Part shown: positions 43,360 through 51,832 of the stretch, piece by piece
Position numbering within the stretch: position 1 is the first letter of the stretch
How the letters are laid out: each line of letters starts with the position of its first letter
Assembly (NCBI RefSeq): GCF_014196495.1
Contig: NZ_JACIDT010000013.1
Coordinates: forward strand, 1-64,000
DNA length: 64,000 bases
From: Sphingobium jiangsuense
GTDB taxonomy: Bacteria; Pseudomonadota; Alphaproteobacteria; Sphingomonadales; Sphingomonadaceae
Direction of reading: 5' to 3'
Position numbers and translations under genes: made by a program
The notes under the pieces: generated by a model
The model's database searches: none
What the model was told of the DNA's origin: nothing
The model's input: only the letters and a program-made list of their open reading frames with translations

Positions 43360-44057
43360 CTGCCGAGGATTTCCTCCACCCATGAAGGCACCAGTTCGCT
43401 CGCCGGGCCCATGCGGCTTTCGTGGAAGAAGAGGCTGCCCTCGGACGGATCGAGATTGAGTTCCAGCGTGCGCGCGCCGGCATGGCGGGCGGTGCGCACG
43501 AAACCGGCGGCGGGGTAGACCGCGCCGGATGTGCCGATCGACAGGAACAGGTCGCACTTCCACAACGCCGCCTCGATCCGTTCCATCTGATAGGGCATCT
43601 CGCCGAAGAACACGATGTCGGGCCGCAACGCCGCCTGCCCGCACTCCGCGCAGGCGCTGCCGGGCGGCAGCGACCCGCGCCATTCCCGCCGCCCGCCGCA
43701 GGCCGCGCACAGCGCCGAGTTCAGCTCGCCATGCATATGCAGCACCTCGCCGCAGCCGCCGCGCTCGTGCAGGTCATCGACATTCTGCGTGACGAGCAGC
43801 AAGTCGCCGCGCCATTCCCGCTCCAGCCGCGCCAGCGCCTCATGCGCGGAATTGGGCCGCACCTCGGTCAGCGTCGCGCGACGCTCGTCATAGAAGCGGT
43901 GAACCAGCGCCGGGTCGCGCGCCAGCGCCTCCGGCGTGCAGACATCCTCGACCCGATGCCCTTCCCACAGGCCTCCCGGCCCGCGAAAGGTCGCAAGGCC
44001 GCTCTCGGCCGATATGCCTGCGCCGGTGAGGATGACGATGGAGGAAAAGTCGCTCAT
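43356..44057 (-). CDS. cobB: NAD-dependent protein deacylase (sirtuin), CobB-like
   Basis: A 233-residue sirtuin. The NAD motif is LTGAGISAESG, followed by TQNVDDLHERGG, the catalytic histidine in HMHGEL, and a four-cysteine zinc site (CAAC and CAEC). A tyrosine-arginine pair (FYDERR) near residues 55-59 matches the class III sirtuins that remove succinyl and malonyl groups as well as acetyl. Confidence 0.92.
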   Translation of the reverse strand: MSDFSSIVILTGAGISAESGLATFRGPGGLWEGHRVEDVCTPEALARDPALVHRFYDERRATLTEVRPNSAHEALARLEREWRGDLLLVTQNVDDLHERGGCGEVLHMHGELNSALCAACGGRREWRGSLPPGSACAECGQAALRPDIVFFGEMPYQMERIEAALWKCDLFLSIGTSGAVYPAAGFVRTARHAGARTLELNLDPSEGSLFFHESRMGPASELVPSWVEEILGS

Positions 44058-44096
44058 GCCCCCTTCAAACAGGCAATGTGCCCGCGATGCAAGACC

Positions 44097-44513
44097 TCAT
44101 CGCCGGTCGAACGCGGCAAGGATCGGGCATGGCCCCCTGTCCGACGCCTCGCAGGCATGGGCGAGCCGCAGCAACGCCGCGCGGGCATTTTCCAGCTCGG
44201 AGATCCTCGCATTCAGCACGCCCAGTTGCTCGCGCGCCAGCTCCCGCGCCCGCGCGCGATCCTCGCCTGCGTCGAGGCGCAGCAGTTCGCCGATCTGGTC
44301 GAGCGTGAACCCCGCCCCCTGCGCCGAGCGAATGAAGCGCAGGCGGCGCAGATGTTCCGCGTCATAGCGGCGGATGCCGCCCGACAGGCCGCTCCCGCCG
44401 CTGCGTTCCGGCAATTCCAGCAGGCCGCGCCGCTGGTAGAAGCGCACCGTTTCCACCCCCACGCCCGCCGCCTGCGCGAGGGCCGAGATCGTCATCGCCG
44501 CATTGTTCGTCAT
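44097..44513 (-). CDS. MerR-family regulator
   Basis: A 138-residue MerR-type activator. The helix-turn-helix and wing (MTISALAQAAGVGVETVRFYQRRGLLELP) and the coiled-coil dimer helix are clear. Near the C-terminus C-x7-C (CEASDRGPC) resembles the metal loop of Hg(II)-MerR, but the third mercury ligand in the coiled coil (Cys82 of Tn501 MerR) is replaced, so it is not a canonical mercury sensor. The start is uncertain: 44534 lies inside the operator, 44513 and 44495 are in frame; 44513 is used here. It is divergent from a glutaredoxin-MauE fusion and should control it. Confidence 0.85.
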   Translation of the reverse strand: MTNNAAMTISALAQAAGVGVETVRFYQRRGLLELPERSGGSGLSGGIRRYDAEHLRRLRFIRSAQGAGFTLDQIGELLRLDAGEDRARARELAREQLGVLNARISELENARAALLRLAHACEASDRGPCPILAAFDRR

Positions 44514-44519
44514 CAGCCC

Positions 44520-44550
44520 TTGACTCCGTACCATGGTACGGACCCTAGAT
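44520..44550 (+). promoter_or_regulatory. mer-like promoter/operator for the glutaredoxin-MauE gene
   Basis: TTGACT (44520-44525, -35) is followed by the perfect dyad CCGTACCATGGTACGG (44526-44541), then after a 19-bp spacer CTAGAT (44545-44550, -10-like). The elongated spacer filled with a dyad is the hallmark of MerR-activated promoters, and this dyad is very close to the Tn501 mer operator (TTGACTCCGTAC). Confidence 0.8.
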
Positions 44551-44586
44551 AGAGGGCATCGATTTCACCTTCAAGGGACAGATGCC

Positions 44587-45348
44587 ATGACCGCAACCCC
44601 CGCCACCAGCCATTCCCGGCGCGCCATCCTCCACCGCATGGTGATGCCCAACCACATCTGCCCCTATGGCATCAAGGCCCGGCACCTGCTGCGCAAGCGG
44701 GGCTATGAGGTCGAGGATCGCTGGATCACCACGCGCGAGGAGCAGGAGGCGTTCAAGGCCGCCCATGACGTCAGGACGACGCCGCAGGTCTTCATCGATG
44801 GCGAGCGGATCGGCGGCTATGACGATCTGCGCCGCTTTTTCGGCCTGCCCGTCAGGGACCCGGCGGCGACCAGCTATGTGCCGGTGCTGGCGGTGTTCGT
44901 GGTGGGGCTGCTGCTGGCGCTGGCGATCAACCGGCTGACAGGCGCGCCGCTGGTCGGCATCGAACTGGCCGAACGTTTCATCGCCGCCACGATGATGCTG
45001 CTCGCCATGCTGAAATTGCAGGATGTGGAGCGCTTCGCGACGATGTTCCTCGGCTATGACCTGCTCGCCCGGCGCATCGTGCCCTATGCCCATGCCTATC
45101 CCTTTCTGGAGCTGGGCGCGGGCGTGCTGATGCTGGCGGGCGTGCTGCACTGGCTGTCGATCCCGGTCGCGCTGTTCATCGGCGGCATCGGCGCGGTGTC
45201 GGTGTTCAAGGCGGTCTATATCGACGGGCGCAGCCTCAAATGCGCCTGCGTCGGCGGCAGCGGCAATGTGCCGCTCGGCTTCGTCTCGCTGACCGAAAAT
45301 GTGATGATGGTGGCGATGGCGCTGTGGATGGCGGCGAAGTTCATCTGA
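44587..45348 (+). CDS. glutaredoxin-MauE/DoxX-like membrane fusion protein
   Basis: A 253-residue protein. Residues 1-85 are a glutaredoxin-like domain with active site CPYGIKARHLL and the TTPQVFIDGERIGGYDDL cis-proline loop; the resolving second cysteine of CPYC is Gly, so it is monothiol. After that come four membrane helices related to MauE/DoxX-type redox membrane proteins, with a C-x-C in RSLKCACVGGSGNV. It may reduce periplasmic or membrane thiols or handle thiol-reactive metals. It is controlled by the divergent MerR-type gene through the operator directly upstream. Confidence 0.82.
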   Translation: MTATPATSHSRRAILHRMVMPNHICPYGIKARHLLRKRGYEVEDRWITTREEQEAFKAAHDVRTTPQVFIDGERIGGYDDLRRFFGLPVRDPAATSYVPVLAVFVVGLLLALAINRLTGAPLVGIELAERFIAATMMLLAMLKLQDVERFATMFLGYDLLARRIVPYAHAYPFLELGAGVLMLAGVLHWLSIPVALFIGGIGAVSVFKAVYIDGRSLKCACVGGSGNVPLGFVSLTENVMMVAMALWMAAKFI

Positions 45349-45431
45349 ACGCCCTGCCCCAACGAAAGCCGGTGACATTGGGCGCGGAGTCTGGCATCGG
45401 CGCGCTAGGACGGAACGGGAAGGAAATGGCC

Positions 45432-46163
45432 ATGACGGCAATCGGCATTATCGGCAGCGCGGGGCGCATGGGCATGGCGATCCTGGCCGAGCTCGGCGCA
45501 CAGGGCCTCACGCTGGCGGGCGGGGTGGACCGGCATGAGGGCGACCTCGCGAAGCTGGTGCCGGACAGCGACGTGCTGATCGACTTTTCCTCGCCCGCCG
45601 CACTCGCCGCCACGCTCGACGCCTGCACCCGTGCGGGCAAACCGATCGTCATCGGCACCACCGGGCTGGAGGCGGAGCATCATCGCCTGATCGACGAGGC
45701 CGCGCGCACGATTCCGGTGCTCCAGACCGGCAATACCTCGCTCGGCGTCAATCTGCTCGCCGCACTGGTCGAGGAAGCCGCCCGCCGTCTCGATGACGAT
45801 TGGGATATCGAGATCGTCGAGATGCACCACCGGCACAAGGTCGATGCGCCCTCCGGCACCGCGCTGCTGCTCGGCGAGGCCGCAGCGAAGGGGCGCGGCA
45901 TTGCGCTGGCCGACCATAGCGAGCGCGGCCGCGACGGCATCACCGGCGCGCGGGCGAAGGGCGCCATCGGCTTTGCCGCACTGCGCGGGGGATCGGTGCC
46001 GGGCGACCATAGCGTGATCCTCGCCACCGAGGGCGAGAGCATCACCCTTTCCCACCGTGCCGAAAACCGCGCCATCTTCGCGCGCGGCGCGGTGAAGGCG
46101 GCGCTGTGGCTGAAGGATCAGCCCGCGGGCCGCTATGCGATGAAGAGCGTGCTGGGCCTCTGA
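45432..46163 (+). CDS. dapB: 4-hydroxy-tetrahydrodipicolinate reductase
   Basis: A 243-residue DapB of the lysine/diaminopimelate pathway. The NAD(P) motif GSAGRMG is at residues 9-15, VIGTTGL is present, and the catalytic HHRHKVDAPSGTALLLG block holds the substrate lysine and histidine. The ATG at 45432 (MTAIGIIG) is preferred over 45426 because the GGAA sits at a better distance. Followed by nth after 12 bp. Confidence 0.95.
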   Translation: MTAIGIIGSAGRMGMAILAELGAQGLTLAGGVDRHEGDLAKLVPDSDVLIDFSSPAALAATLDACTRAGKPIVIGTTGLEAEHHRLIDEAARTIPVLQTGNTSLGVNLLAALVEEAARRLDDDWDIEIVEMHHRHKVDAPSGTALLLGEAAAKGRGIALADHSERGRDGITGARAKGAIGFAALRGGSVPGDHSVILATEGESITLSHRAENRAIFARGAVKAALWLKDQPAGRYAMKSVLGL

Positions 46164-46175
46164 GCCGCCGCCGCG

Positions 46176-46835
46176 ATGAAGAAAGACGATATCTTCGAAT
46201 TCTACCGGCGCCTGGCGGAACTCAACCCCGCCCCGCGCACGGAGCTGGAATATGGCAACGACTATCAGCTGCTGGTCGCGGTCGTGCTCTCCGCCCAGGC
46301 GACCGACGTCGGCGTCAACAAGGCGACGCGCGCGCTGTTTCGCGAGGTCAGGACCCCCGCGCAGATGGTCGCGCTGGGCGAGGAAGGGCTGAAGCAGCAC
46401 ATCAAGACCATCGGCCTCTTCAACGCCAAGGCGAAGAATGTGATCGCCCTGTCCGAGATACTCGTGCGCGATTTCGGCGGCGAGGTGCCGAAGGATCGCG
46501 ACATATTGACCACCCTGCCCGGAGTCGGGCGCAAGACCGCCAATGTGGTGATGAACACCGCCTTCGGCGCGGAGACCTTCGCGGTCGACACCCATATCTT
46601 CCGCGTCGGCAACCGCACCGGCCTCGCGCCGGGCAAGAACCCGCTGGAGGTCGAGCGGAAGCTGGAAAAACAGACGCCCGCCCCCTTCCGCCGCGACGCG
46701 CACCATTGGCTGATCCTCCACGGTCGCTATATATGCAAGGCGCGCAAGCCGGAATGCTGGCGTTGCCCGGTATCGGACCTGTGCCGGTACAAGCCCAAGA
46801 CGCCCGCGCCGGCAAACGCGTCCAAAGCAGCCTGA
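46176..46835 (+). CDS. nth: endonuclease III (DNA-(apurinic or apyrimidinic site) lyase)
   Basis: A 219-residue base-excision glycosylase/lyase. The helix-hairpin-helix LPGVGRKTANVV contains the catalytic lysine, VDTHIFRVGNRTG the catalytic aspartate, and C-x6-C-x2-C-x5-C (in CKARKPECWRCPVSDLC) binds the [4Fe-4S] cluster. The start follows dapB in the same direction. Confidence 0.96.
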   Translation: MKKDDIFEFYRRLAELNPAPRTELEYGNDYQLLVAVVLSAQATDVGVNKATRALFREVRTPAQMVALGEEGLKQHIKTIGLFNAKAKNVIALSEILVRDFGGEVPKDRDILTTLPGVGRKTANVVMNTAFGAETFAVDTHIFRVGNRTGLAPGKNPLEVERKLEKQTPAPFRRDAHHWLILHGRYICKARKPECWRCPVSDLCRYKPKTPAPANASKAA

Positions 46836-46891
46836 CAGGGCCGTCAGCCCGCGTTCAGCCATGAGCGCGTACTGCGGCCGGAGAGGAGGAT

Positions 46892-47341
46892 ATGATGGCA
46901 CCTGTTATCTCTCGTTTCGTCGCCCCCGCGCTCGTCCCGCTTGTCGCACTCGCCCTTTTGCCCGCCCCGGCGCTGGCCGAGGAGGGTGGCGCAGCGAAGG
47001 ACGGCAAGGCCAAGGCCGCCGAACTGGTCCCGGTCGGCGAGCCGGTTTCCTGCATCATGCCCAGCCAGTTGCGATCCACCCGCGTGATCGACGACCAGAC
47101 CATCGATTTCGAGATGAACAACGGCACCGTCTATCGCAACCGCCTGTCCCATCGCTGCCCCGGCCTGAAGATGGAGGAACGGTTCGCCTACAAGATCTCG
47201 ACCAGCCAGCTCTGCTCGGTGGACATCATCACGGTGCTGCAAAGCTTCGGCGGCGGCCTGAGCCAGGGGGCGAGCTGCGGCCTCGGCACTTTCCAGAAGA
47301 TGGAAAAGCCGGGCCAGAAGATGGAAAAGCCGGGCAAATAG
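46892..47341 (+). CDS. secreted protein, DUF6491-like
   Basis: A 149-residue protein with a signal peptide (cleavage after ALAE, about residue 30) and two cysteine-rich halves: PVSCIMPSQLRSTRVIDDQTIDFEM and YRNRLSHRCPGLKMEERFAYK. I associate this with the DUF6491 family of sphingomonads, from memory. A short repeat KMEKPGQ/KMEKPGK ends the protein. GAGGAGGA precedes the two adjacent ATG codons (46892, 46895). Function unknown. Confidence 0.75.
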   Translation: MMAPVISRFVAPALVPLVALALLPAPALAEEGGAAKDGKAKAAELVPVGEPVSCIMPSQLRSTRVIDDQTIDFEMNNGTVYRNRLSHRCPGLKMEERFAYKISTSQLCSVDIITVLQSFGGGLSQGASCGLGTFQKMEKPGQKMEKPGK

Positions 47342-47409
47342 CCGTTCCATTCGGGGTAGGAGGAATTCCCGCCCGCGATTTTATGCCCGGCGCGCAATTT
47401 GTGGCTGGC

Positions 47410-47440
47410 GCAGGCCGCTTCGCTTTGCTAAGCGGCCTGC
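47410..47440. terminator. hairpin between the DUF6491-like gene and tRNA-Arg
   Basis: GCAGGCCGCTT (47410-47420) pairs perfectly with AAGCGGCCTGC (47430-47440) around a 9-nt loop. It lies 69 bp after the stop codon and 13 bp before the tRNA. No T-run follows, so termination is likely but unproven. Confidence 0.5.
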
Positions 47441-47453
47441 CACAAGGCGTCAT

Positions 47454-47530
<77 letters not shown>

Positions 47531-47711
47531 CCCCCTCCATCAGATACCCGAACAGACCGAAGCGAAGGCGCGGCGATGGTTTCGCGTGGCCACATGCACG
47601 GCGGTCGAATCGCGATAGCGGCTCCCCTTGAAGCCTCTCCCACCCTATATCGGATTTGAGAGCAGGAAATGGAGCGCGCGCGCCGCAGCCCGCTGGCATG
47701 ATGGTGGAATG

Positions 47712-48794
47712 ATGACCGATCCGTACAAATCCCCGCCGCTTCCGACAGCGCACGACCCCCGCTGGGTGCGGGTGGTGGCGCGTGACAGGAGTGCCGATGG
47801 CGCCTTCTGGTATTCCGTCGCCACCACTGGCGTCTATTGCCGCCCGTCCTGCCCGTCGCGCACCGCCAATCCGCAGAATGTGACCTTGCACGACACGCTC
47901 GAAAGCGCGCGGCGCACGGGTTTCCGCCCCTGCCTGCGCTGCAACCCCGACGGCGCTTCCACGGAAGAGGAAAACGCCGCGCGGATCGAGCGCGCCTGCC
48001 GCATCATCGAAACGGCGGAAGGAAATATCCCGCTGGCCGATCTCGCCGCGGCGGTGCGCCTCAGCCCGGCTTATTTCCATCGCCTGTTCCGGGCGAGGAC
48101 GGGCCTGACGCCCAAAGGCTATGCCGCCGCGCACCGGGCGAAACGGGTGCGCGACACTCTTGCGAAAGGAAAAAGCGTGACCGAGACGATCCATGAGGCT
48201 GGCTTCGGCTCCAATGGCCGTTTCTACGCCCAATCGGAAGCGATGCTGGGCATGACCCCGACCCGCTATCGCCGCGGCGGCGCGGAAGAGGCGCTGCGCT
48301 TCGCGGTGGGCCAATGCTCGCTCGGCGCGATCCTTGTGGCGTCGAGCGGAAAGGGCGTGGCGGCGATCCTGCTGGGCGACGATCCCGATGAGCTGGTCCG
48401 CGAGTTGCAGGACCGCTTCCCCCGCGCCGCGCTGACCGGCGGCGATGCCGACTATGAGCGGCTGGTCGCGCAGGTGGTGGGGTTCGTCGAGCAACCGGCG
48501 ATCGGCCTCGACCTGCCGCTCGACGTGCGCGGCACCGCATTCCAGCAGCGCGTCTGGCAGGCGCTGAGGGAGATACCGGCGGGCCGGACCGCAAGCTATG
48601 CGGAGGTGGCAAAGCGCATCGGTGCGCCCGAAGCGGTGCGCGCCGTCGCCGGGGCCTGCGCGGCCAACCATATCGCGGTCGCCATCCCCTGCCACCGCGT
48701 CGTGCGCACCGACGGGTCGCTGTCGGGCTATCGCTGGGGCGTGGAGCGCAAGCGCGAGTTGCTCGACCGGGAAAAAAGGGACGGCGGCGCGTAG
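47712..48794 (+). CDS. ada: bifunctional Ada: methyl-sensing regulator and O6-methylguanine-DNA methyltransferase
   Basis: A 360-residue Ada. The zinc tetrathiolate is C43, C47, C74 and C77 (VYCRPSC and RPCLRCNPD), the residues that take methyl groups from phosphotriesters. An AraC-type helix-turn-helix follows (residues about 90-200), then the alkyltransferase domain with the acceptor C327 in AIPCHRVVRTDGSLSGYRWG. The cysteine spacing matches E. coli Ada. The start is 47712 (MTDPYK); an adjacent ATG at 47709 is equivalent. Confidence 0.94.
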   Translation: MTDPYKSPPLPTAHDPRWVRVVARDRSADGAFWYSVATTGVYCRPSCPSRTANPQNVTLHDTLESARRTGFRPCLRCNPDGASTEEENAARIERACRIIETAEGNIPLADLAAAVRLSPAYFHRLFRARTGLTPKGYAAAHRAKRVRDTLAKGKSVTETIHEAGFGSNGRFYAQSEAMLGMTPTRYRRGGAEEALRFAVGQCSLGAILVASSGKGVAAILLGDDPDELVRELQDRFPRAALTGGDADYERLVAQVVGFVEQPAIGLDLPLDVRGTAFQQRVWQALREIPAGRTASYAEVAKRIGAPEAVRAVAGACAANHIAVAIPCHRVVRTDGSLSGYRWGVERKRELLDREKRDGGA

Positions 48795-48841
48795 GAGACT
48801 GACCCAACGGCTGCTTTTCTCTTGGGGCGAGAAGAAAGACA

Positions 48842-48868
48842 GGGCTTCGACAAGCTCAGCCCGAACGG
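48842..48868. repeat. short palindromic repeat typical of sphingomonads
   Basis: GGGCTTCGACAAGCTCAGCC with a following CGAACGG is a frequent intergenic repeat in sphingomonad genomes as I recall. It lies between the ada 3' end and the membrane protein gene. Confidence 0.55.
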
Positions 48869-48887
48869 TGGAGAATGTGTCTGGACC

Positions 48888-49577
48888 TCAGGAATGAGAG
48901 GACGACGCCGGGCCCTCCTCAACCGAGCCGACGCCGAGGCCCACGCCCATCCCGACACCCATCGCGCCGCCCATTCCCATGCCGCCGCCGCGTCCCGCCC
49001 CGTCCTTGCCGCGATTGTCCTTGTCCCGCGAGCCGGAACCGGACGGCCGCGCCGGCCCCTGCATCGGCACCTGAACATCCGCCGGTATCGGGTCGAGATC
49101 CAGCGCCTCGCGGATGAAGGCGCGCAGCGAGACGACCAGTTCATGCGTGTGCACCGGACGCCCGGCGACCAGCTCGCGCGCCGCATGCTCGGCCAGCCGC
49201 ACCTGCTCCTCGGTGCCGAGCAGGATGATGTCCGACAGCGCCGCCTCCACCGCATCGCGGATGCGGCGGGCGCGATCGGACCCCGTCGCGCCCTCGGCGG
49301 AGGCGTCCGGAGTCTCGGCGGGCGGCCCCTCCCGGCGCAATTGCCGCAAATGGGTGGGGTCCACGGTCAGCGTGCCGGTGAACGACCCGCCCAGCACCTT
49401 GTAGGCGGCGATCAGCGTGCGCAGCCGCTCGTTGATCTGGCGGTTCATCCTTTCCCGCCGTTGCTGGATGGTCACCATCATCAGCAGGCGGATGCCCATT
49501 CCGATCAGCGTGATCAGCGCCAGGCCGAGCAGCGTCGTCAGCAGGCTGTGCCAGGAGGTGAAATCGAGATTGCGCAT
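48888..49577 (-). CDS. membrane protein with Gly/Met-rich C-terminus, unknown function
   Basis: A 229-residue protein with one N-terminal membrane helix (LLTTLLGLALITLIGMGIRLLM), a soluble helical centre and a C-terminal stretch rich in Gly, Met and Val (GGGMGMGGAMGVGMGVGLGVG). No family recognised. It overlaps the CYTH-CHAD gene by 1 nt at its start codon (TGATG), so the two are coexpressed; a link with polyphosphate handling is conjecture from that overlap. Confidence 0.75.
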   Translation of the reverse strand: MRNLDFTSWHSLLTTLLGLALITLIGMGIRLLMMVTIQQRRERMNRQINERLRTLIAAYKVLGGSFTGTLTVDPTHLRQLRREGPPAETPDASAEGATGSDRARRIRDAVEAALSDIILLGTEEQVRLAEHAARELVAGRPVHTHELVVSLRAFIREALDLDPIPADVQVPMQGPARPSGSGSRDKDNRGKDGAGRGGGMGMGGAMGVGMGVGLGVGSVEEGPASSSHS

Positions 49578-51028
49578 CAGTCCCTATCCTGTCGCCAGAA
49601 ACGCGCGGCGTCCGCGAATGCCGCATGCGCCCCGGCGGCCTTGTGCAGCAACTTCTCCTTGTCCCGCATCCGCGCGGGCAGAAGGGCTTCGGCCTGCCCC
49701 TCCAACCCCAGCTCCGCCAGCAGGCCGGGAAGGGTGGCCAGATCGTTGAGCGCGCCCAGATCGTCCTGCAACGCCGAGAGGGTCGAGAGGAAATGCTTCG
49801 CCCGCCGCTCTTCCTTCCCTTCATAGAGCCCGGCGAAGAATTCCGCCGCATAGCGCAGCTTCTTCGCGGATTTGCGGAGCCGGTGGCGGGCCTCGTCATC
49901 GATGTCGACGAGATGGCGCCCGCGCTTCTTCACCTTACGGCGCAGATCGTCGAGCAGCGCGACAGCGAAATCGCCGACGGGCAGCGCGCCCGCACCGCCT
50001 GCCAGTTCCGTCCCCCCGTCGCCTGACACCCATTCCACCAGATCCAGCGCCAGCATCCGCGCGCGCGGCGAATCGAGCGCGCGGCGCACCTGTGCATAGG
50101 CATCGCGCCGATGGCGCAGCAGGGCCTGGGCAAGCTCTTCGTCGGCCAGCCGGTCGGCCAGCACGTCGATGTCCCGCGCGCGGCCAAGCTCGCCCGTCAG
50201 CCAGCGCAATTCCCCGGAAAAGCGCGCATAAGGCGCGTCCGCCATCGACGCCCGCAGCAACGACAGCGCCGAGCGCAACCGCCGCAGCGCGACCCGCGCC
50301 TGATGCAAGGCGTCGCGGTCGTCCCGCTCCAGGATCAGCATCTCGTTGAGGCGGAACTGGCGGATGCAGGCGAGGATGATCGCCCGGAACGCCGCCGCCA
50401 CCGTCATCGACGGCAGCACGGCGACCGCCTCCGCCCGCGCCGCCACCGGCAGCGGGCCGAGCAGCCGATAGCCCCGCTCCGACTTGCTCAGCAGGCCGAG
50501 GCGCACCGGCACGACCGCGCCGATTTTCCGCGCCAGATCGAACAGCGCCGCCCGCGCCCCGCCCTTCTGTTCCAGCTCCAGCTCGCAATAGGGCGCCTGA
50601 CGATCGCCCGCGACGACCATGCCCCGGTCGAGCACCGCCTCTATCGCCTCACCCTCGCCGGACAATATCGTCCGGTCGTTGCGCACCACGAAAAGCGGCG
50701 CGATCGATCCGGCTGTGCCGCCCGGCAGGAGCGGCAAGACTGCCTCTTCGTCCAGCACCGGCATTTCGTCGGCGATATCCCGCTCCCACTCCCCGCGCTC
50801 GAACAGGCCGATGCCGCCGCCCCCGGTCTTGACGGTCTGGACCAGCCGCGCGCCTTCCTTGCGGATGCGCAGCGACATGCCGGAGCGGCGCAGCGCCAGA
50901 TCCGGCGTGTCGAAATAGGTGGCGTGCTGGCGAACGCGCCTCGGCTTGCCGTGGAACAGCCCGGCCGCCTCGATCCGGCGCGCGGCGTCCTCCGGCACTT
51001 CCAGCTTCAGTTCGATTTCCTGCCCCAT
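49577..51028 (-). CDS. CYTH-CHAD domain protein (inorganic triphosphatase-like)
   Basis: A 483-residue protein. The N-terminal CYTH domain begins with the signature EIELKLEV and has ATYFDTPDLALRRSG and SLRIRKEG strands that bind tripolyphosphate. The C-terminal CHAD domain (residues about 200-480) is a basic helical bundle with regularly placed histidines and arginines (RVALRRLRSALSL, RRKVKKRGRHL) and binds polyphosphate. Start MGQEIELKL at 51028 chosen from the family; the frame to 51118 is not domain-like. Confidence 0.88.
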   Translation of the reverse strand: MGQEIELKLEVPEDAARRIEAAGLFHGKPRRVRQHATYFDTPDLALRRSGMSLRIRKEGARLVQTVKTGGGGIGLFERGEWERDIADEMPVLDEEAVLPLLPGGTAGSIAPLFVVRNDRTILSGEGEAIEAVLDRGMVVAGDRQAPYCELELEQKGGARAALFDLARKIGAVVPVRLGLLSKSERGYRLLGPLPVAARAEAVAVLPSMTVAAAFRAIILACIRQFRLNEMLILERDDRDALHQARVALRRLRSALSLLRASMADAPYARFSGELRWLTGELGRARDIDVLADRLADEELAQALLRHRRDAYAQVRRALDSPRARMLALDLVEWVSGDGGTELAGGAGALPVGDFAVALLDDLRRKVKKRGRHLVDIDDEARHRLRKSAKKLRYAAEFFAGLYEGKEERRAKHFLSTLSALQDDLGALNDLATLPGLLAELGLEGQAEALLPARMRDKEKLLHKAAGAHAAFADAARFWRQDRD

Positions 51029-51120
51029 GCCACCCCGCATTGCGTCGGACAAAGCCGGCGCGCACCATATAATATAACCCCGCCCGCCGCCATATCGCCC
51101 CTGCCCGGCGGGCCGCACCG

Positions 51121-51170
51121 GTTAAAATCCGTTAAATTCCGTTAAAAACGGCCGATTTCCGTTAGGAAAT
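51121..51170. repeat. 10-bp-spaced GTTAAA repeats upstream of CHAP-gene remnant
   Basis: GTTAAAATCC, GTTAAATTCC and GTTAAAAACG lie one after another at 51121-51150, and GTTAGGAAAT recurs two turns later at 51161. The exact 10-bp spacing places the repeats on one DNA face, as in operators of response regulators. The surrounding 51029-51294 stretch contains no gene and may hold divergent promoters for the CYTH-CHAD gene and the CHAP-type gene. Confidence 0.5.
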
Positions 51171-51294
51171 GGAGCAACCCGGCGCAGATCGACGCAGCGA
51201 CGAAACGGTTCGTCGCCCGGCGCTTTTCAGATCGCCGCCGCTCTGCCCTAAGGACGCCCACACAGTTCAAGCTGTTCTACCGAGGGTCGCACGA

Positions 51295-51795
51295 ATGAAG
51301 TCTGGTTTTCGCGCTTTGATCGCAACGGCAATGCTTGCGCTCGGCGCCCTGACCGCCTCCCCCACCATCGCGGGCGTCCTGTAATGCGCGCCCTTCGCGC
51401 GCCAGATTTCCGGCATCGAGCTTTACGGCAACGCCGGGACCTGGTGGTCGCAGGCGCAAGGCCGCTATGAGCGCGGCCACGAACCGCGCGTTGGCGCGGT
51501 GCTCGCCTTCTCCTCCAGCCGCTCCATGCCGGTCGGCCATGTCGCGATGGTCAGCAAGGTCGTCAGCGATCGCGAGGTGCTGCTGACCCATGCGAACTGG
51601 TCCTATCGCGGCGGCATCGAACGCAATGTGCGCGCGGTGGACGTGTCGCCGAACAACGACTGGACCGACGTGCGCGTCTGGTACGGCCCGATCGGCGATC
51701 TGGGCCAGCGGTCGAACGGTGCCTTCGGCTTCATCTACCCGGAAGAGGCCACGCCTGCCGCCAAGGCGCCGATCCGGATCGCCATGGCCAACTGA
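51295..51795 (+). pseudogene. CHAP-domain secreted protein interrupted by an in-frame TAA
   Basis: A reading frame of 167 codons with a signal peptide (MKSGFRALIATAMLALGALT) then V-L-TAA at codon 30 (51382-51384). The same frame continues without error: CAPFARQISGIELYGNAGTWW contains the CHAP catalytic cysteine directly after the stop, the histidine is in PVGHVAMVSKVV, and THANWSYRG follows. Related proteins usually have Gln-Cys at this place, so a CAA-to-TAA change is the simplest cause. The intact family would be a peptidoglycan amidase/peptidase. Confidence 0.8.
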
Positions 51796-51832
51796 TCCCG
51801 GCAGGGCGCGCCGGTCATTCGATCGGAATTCC

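Noticed and set aside
44097..44513. A standard mercury-resistance operon
   Set aside because: No merT, merP or merA in the region, and one of the three mercury-binding cysteines of the regulator is missing.
51295..51795. The TAA in the CHAP gene as a recoded stop (selenocysteine or similar)
   Set aside because: TAA is not the recoding codon for selenocysteine, no recoding element is visible, and a single point change explains it.
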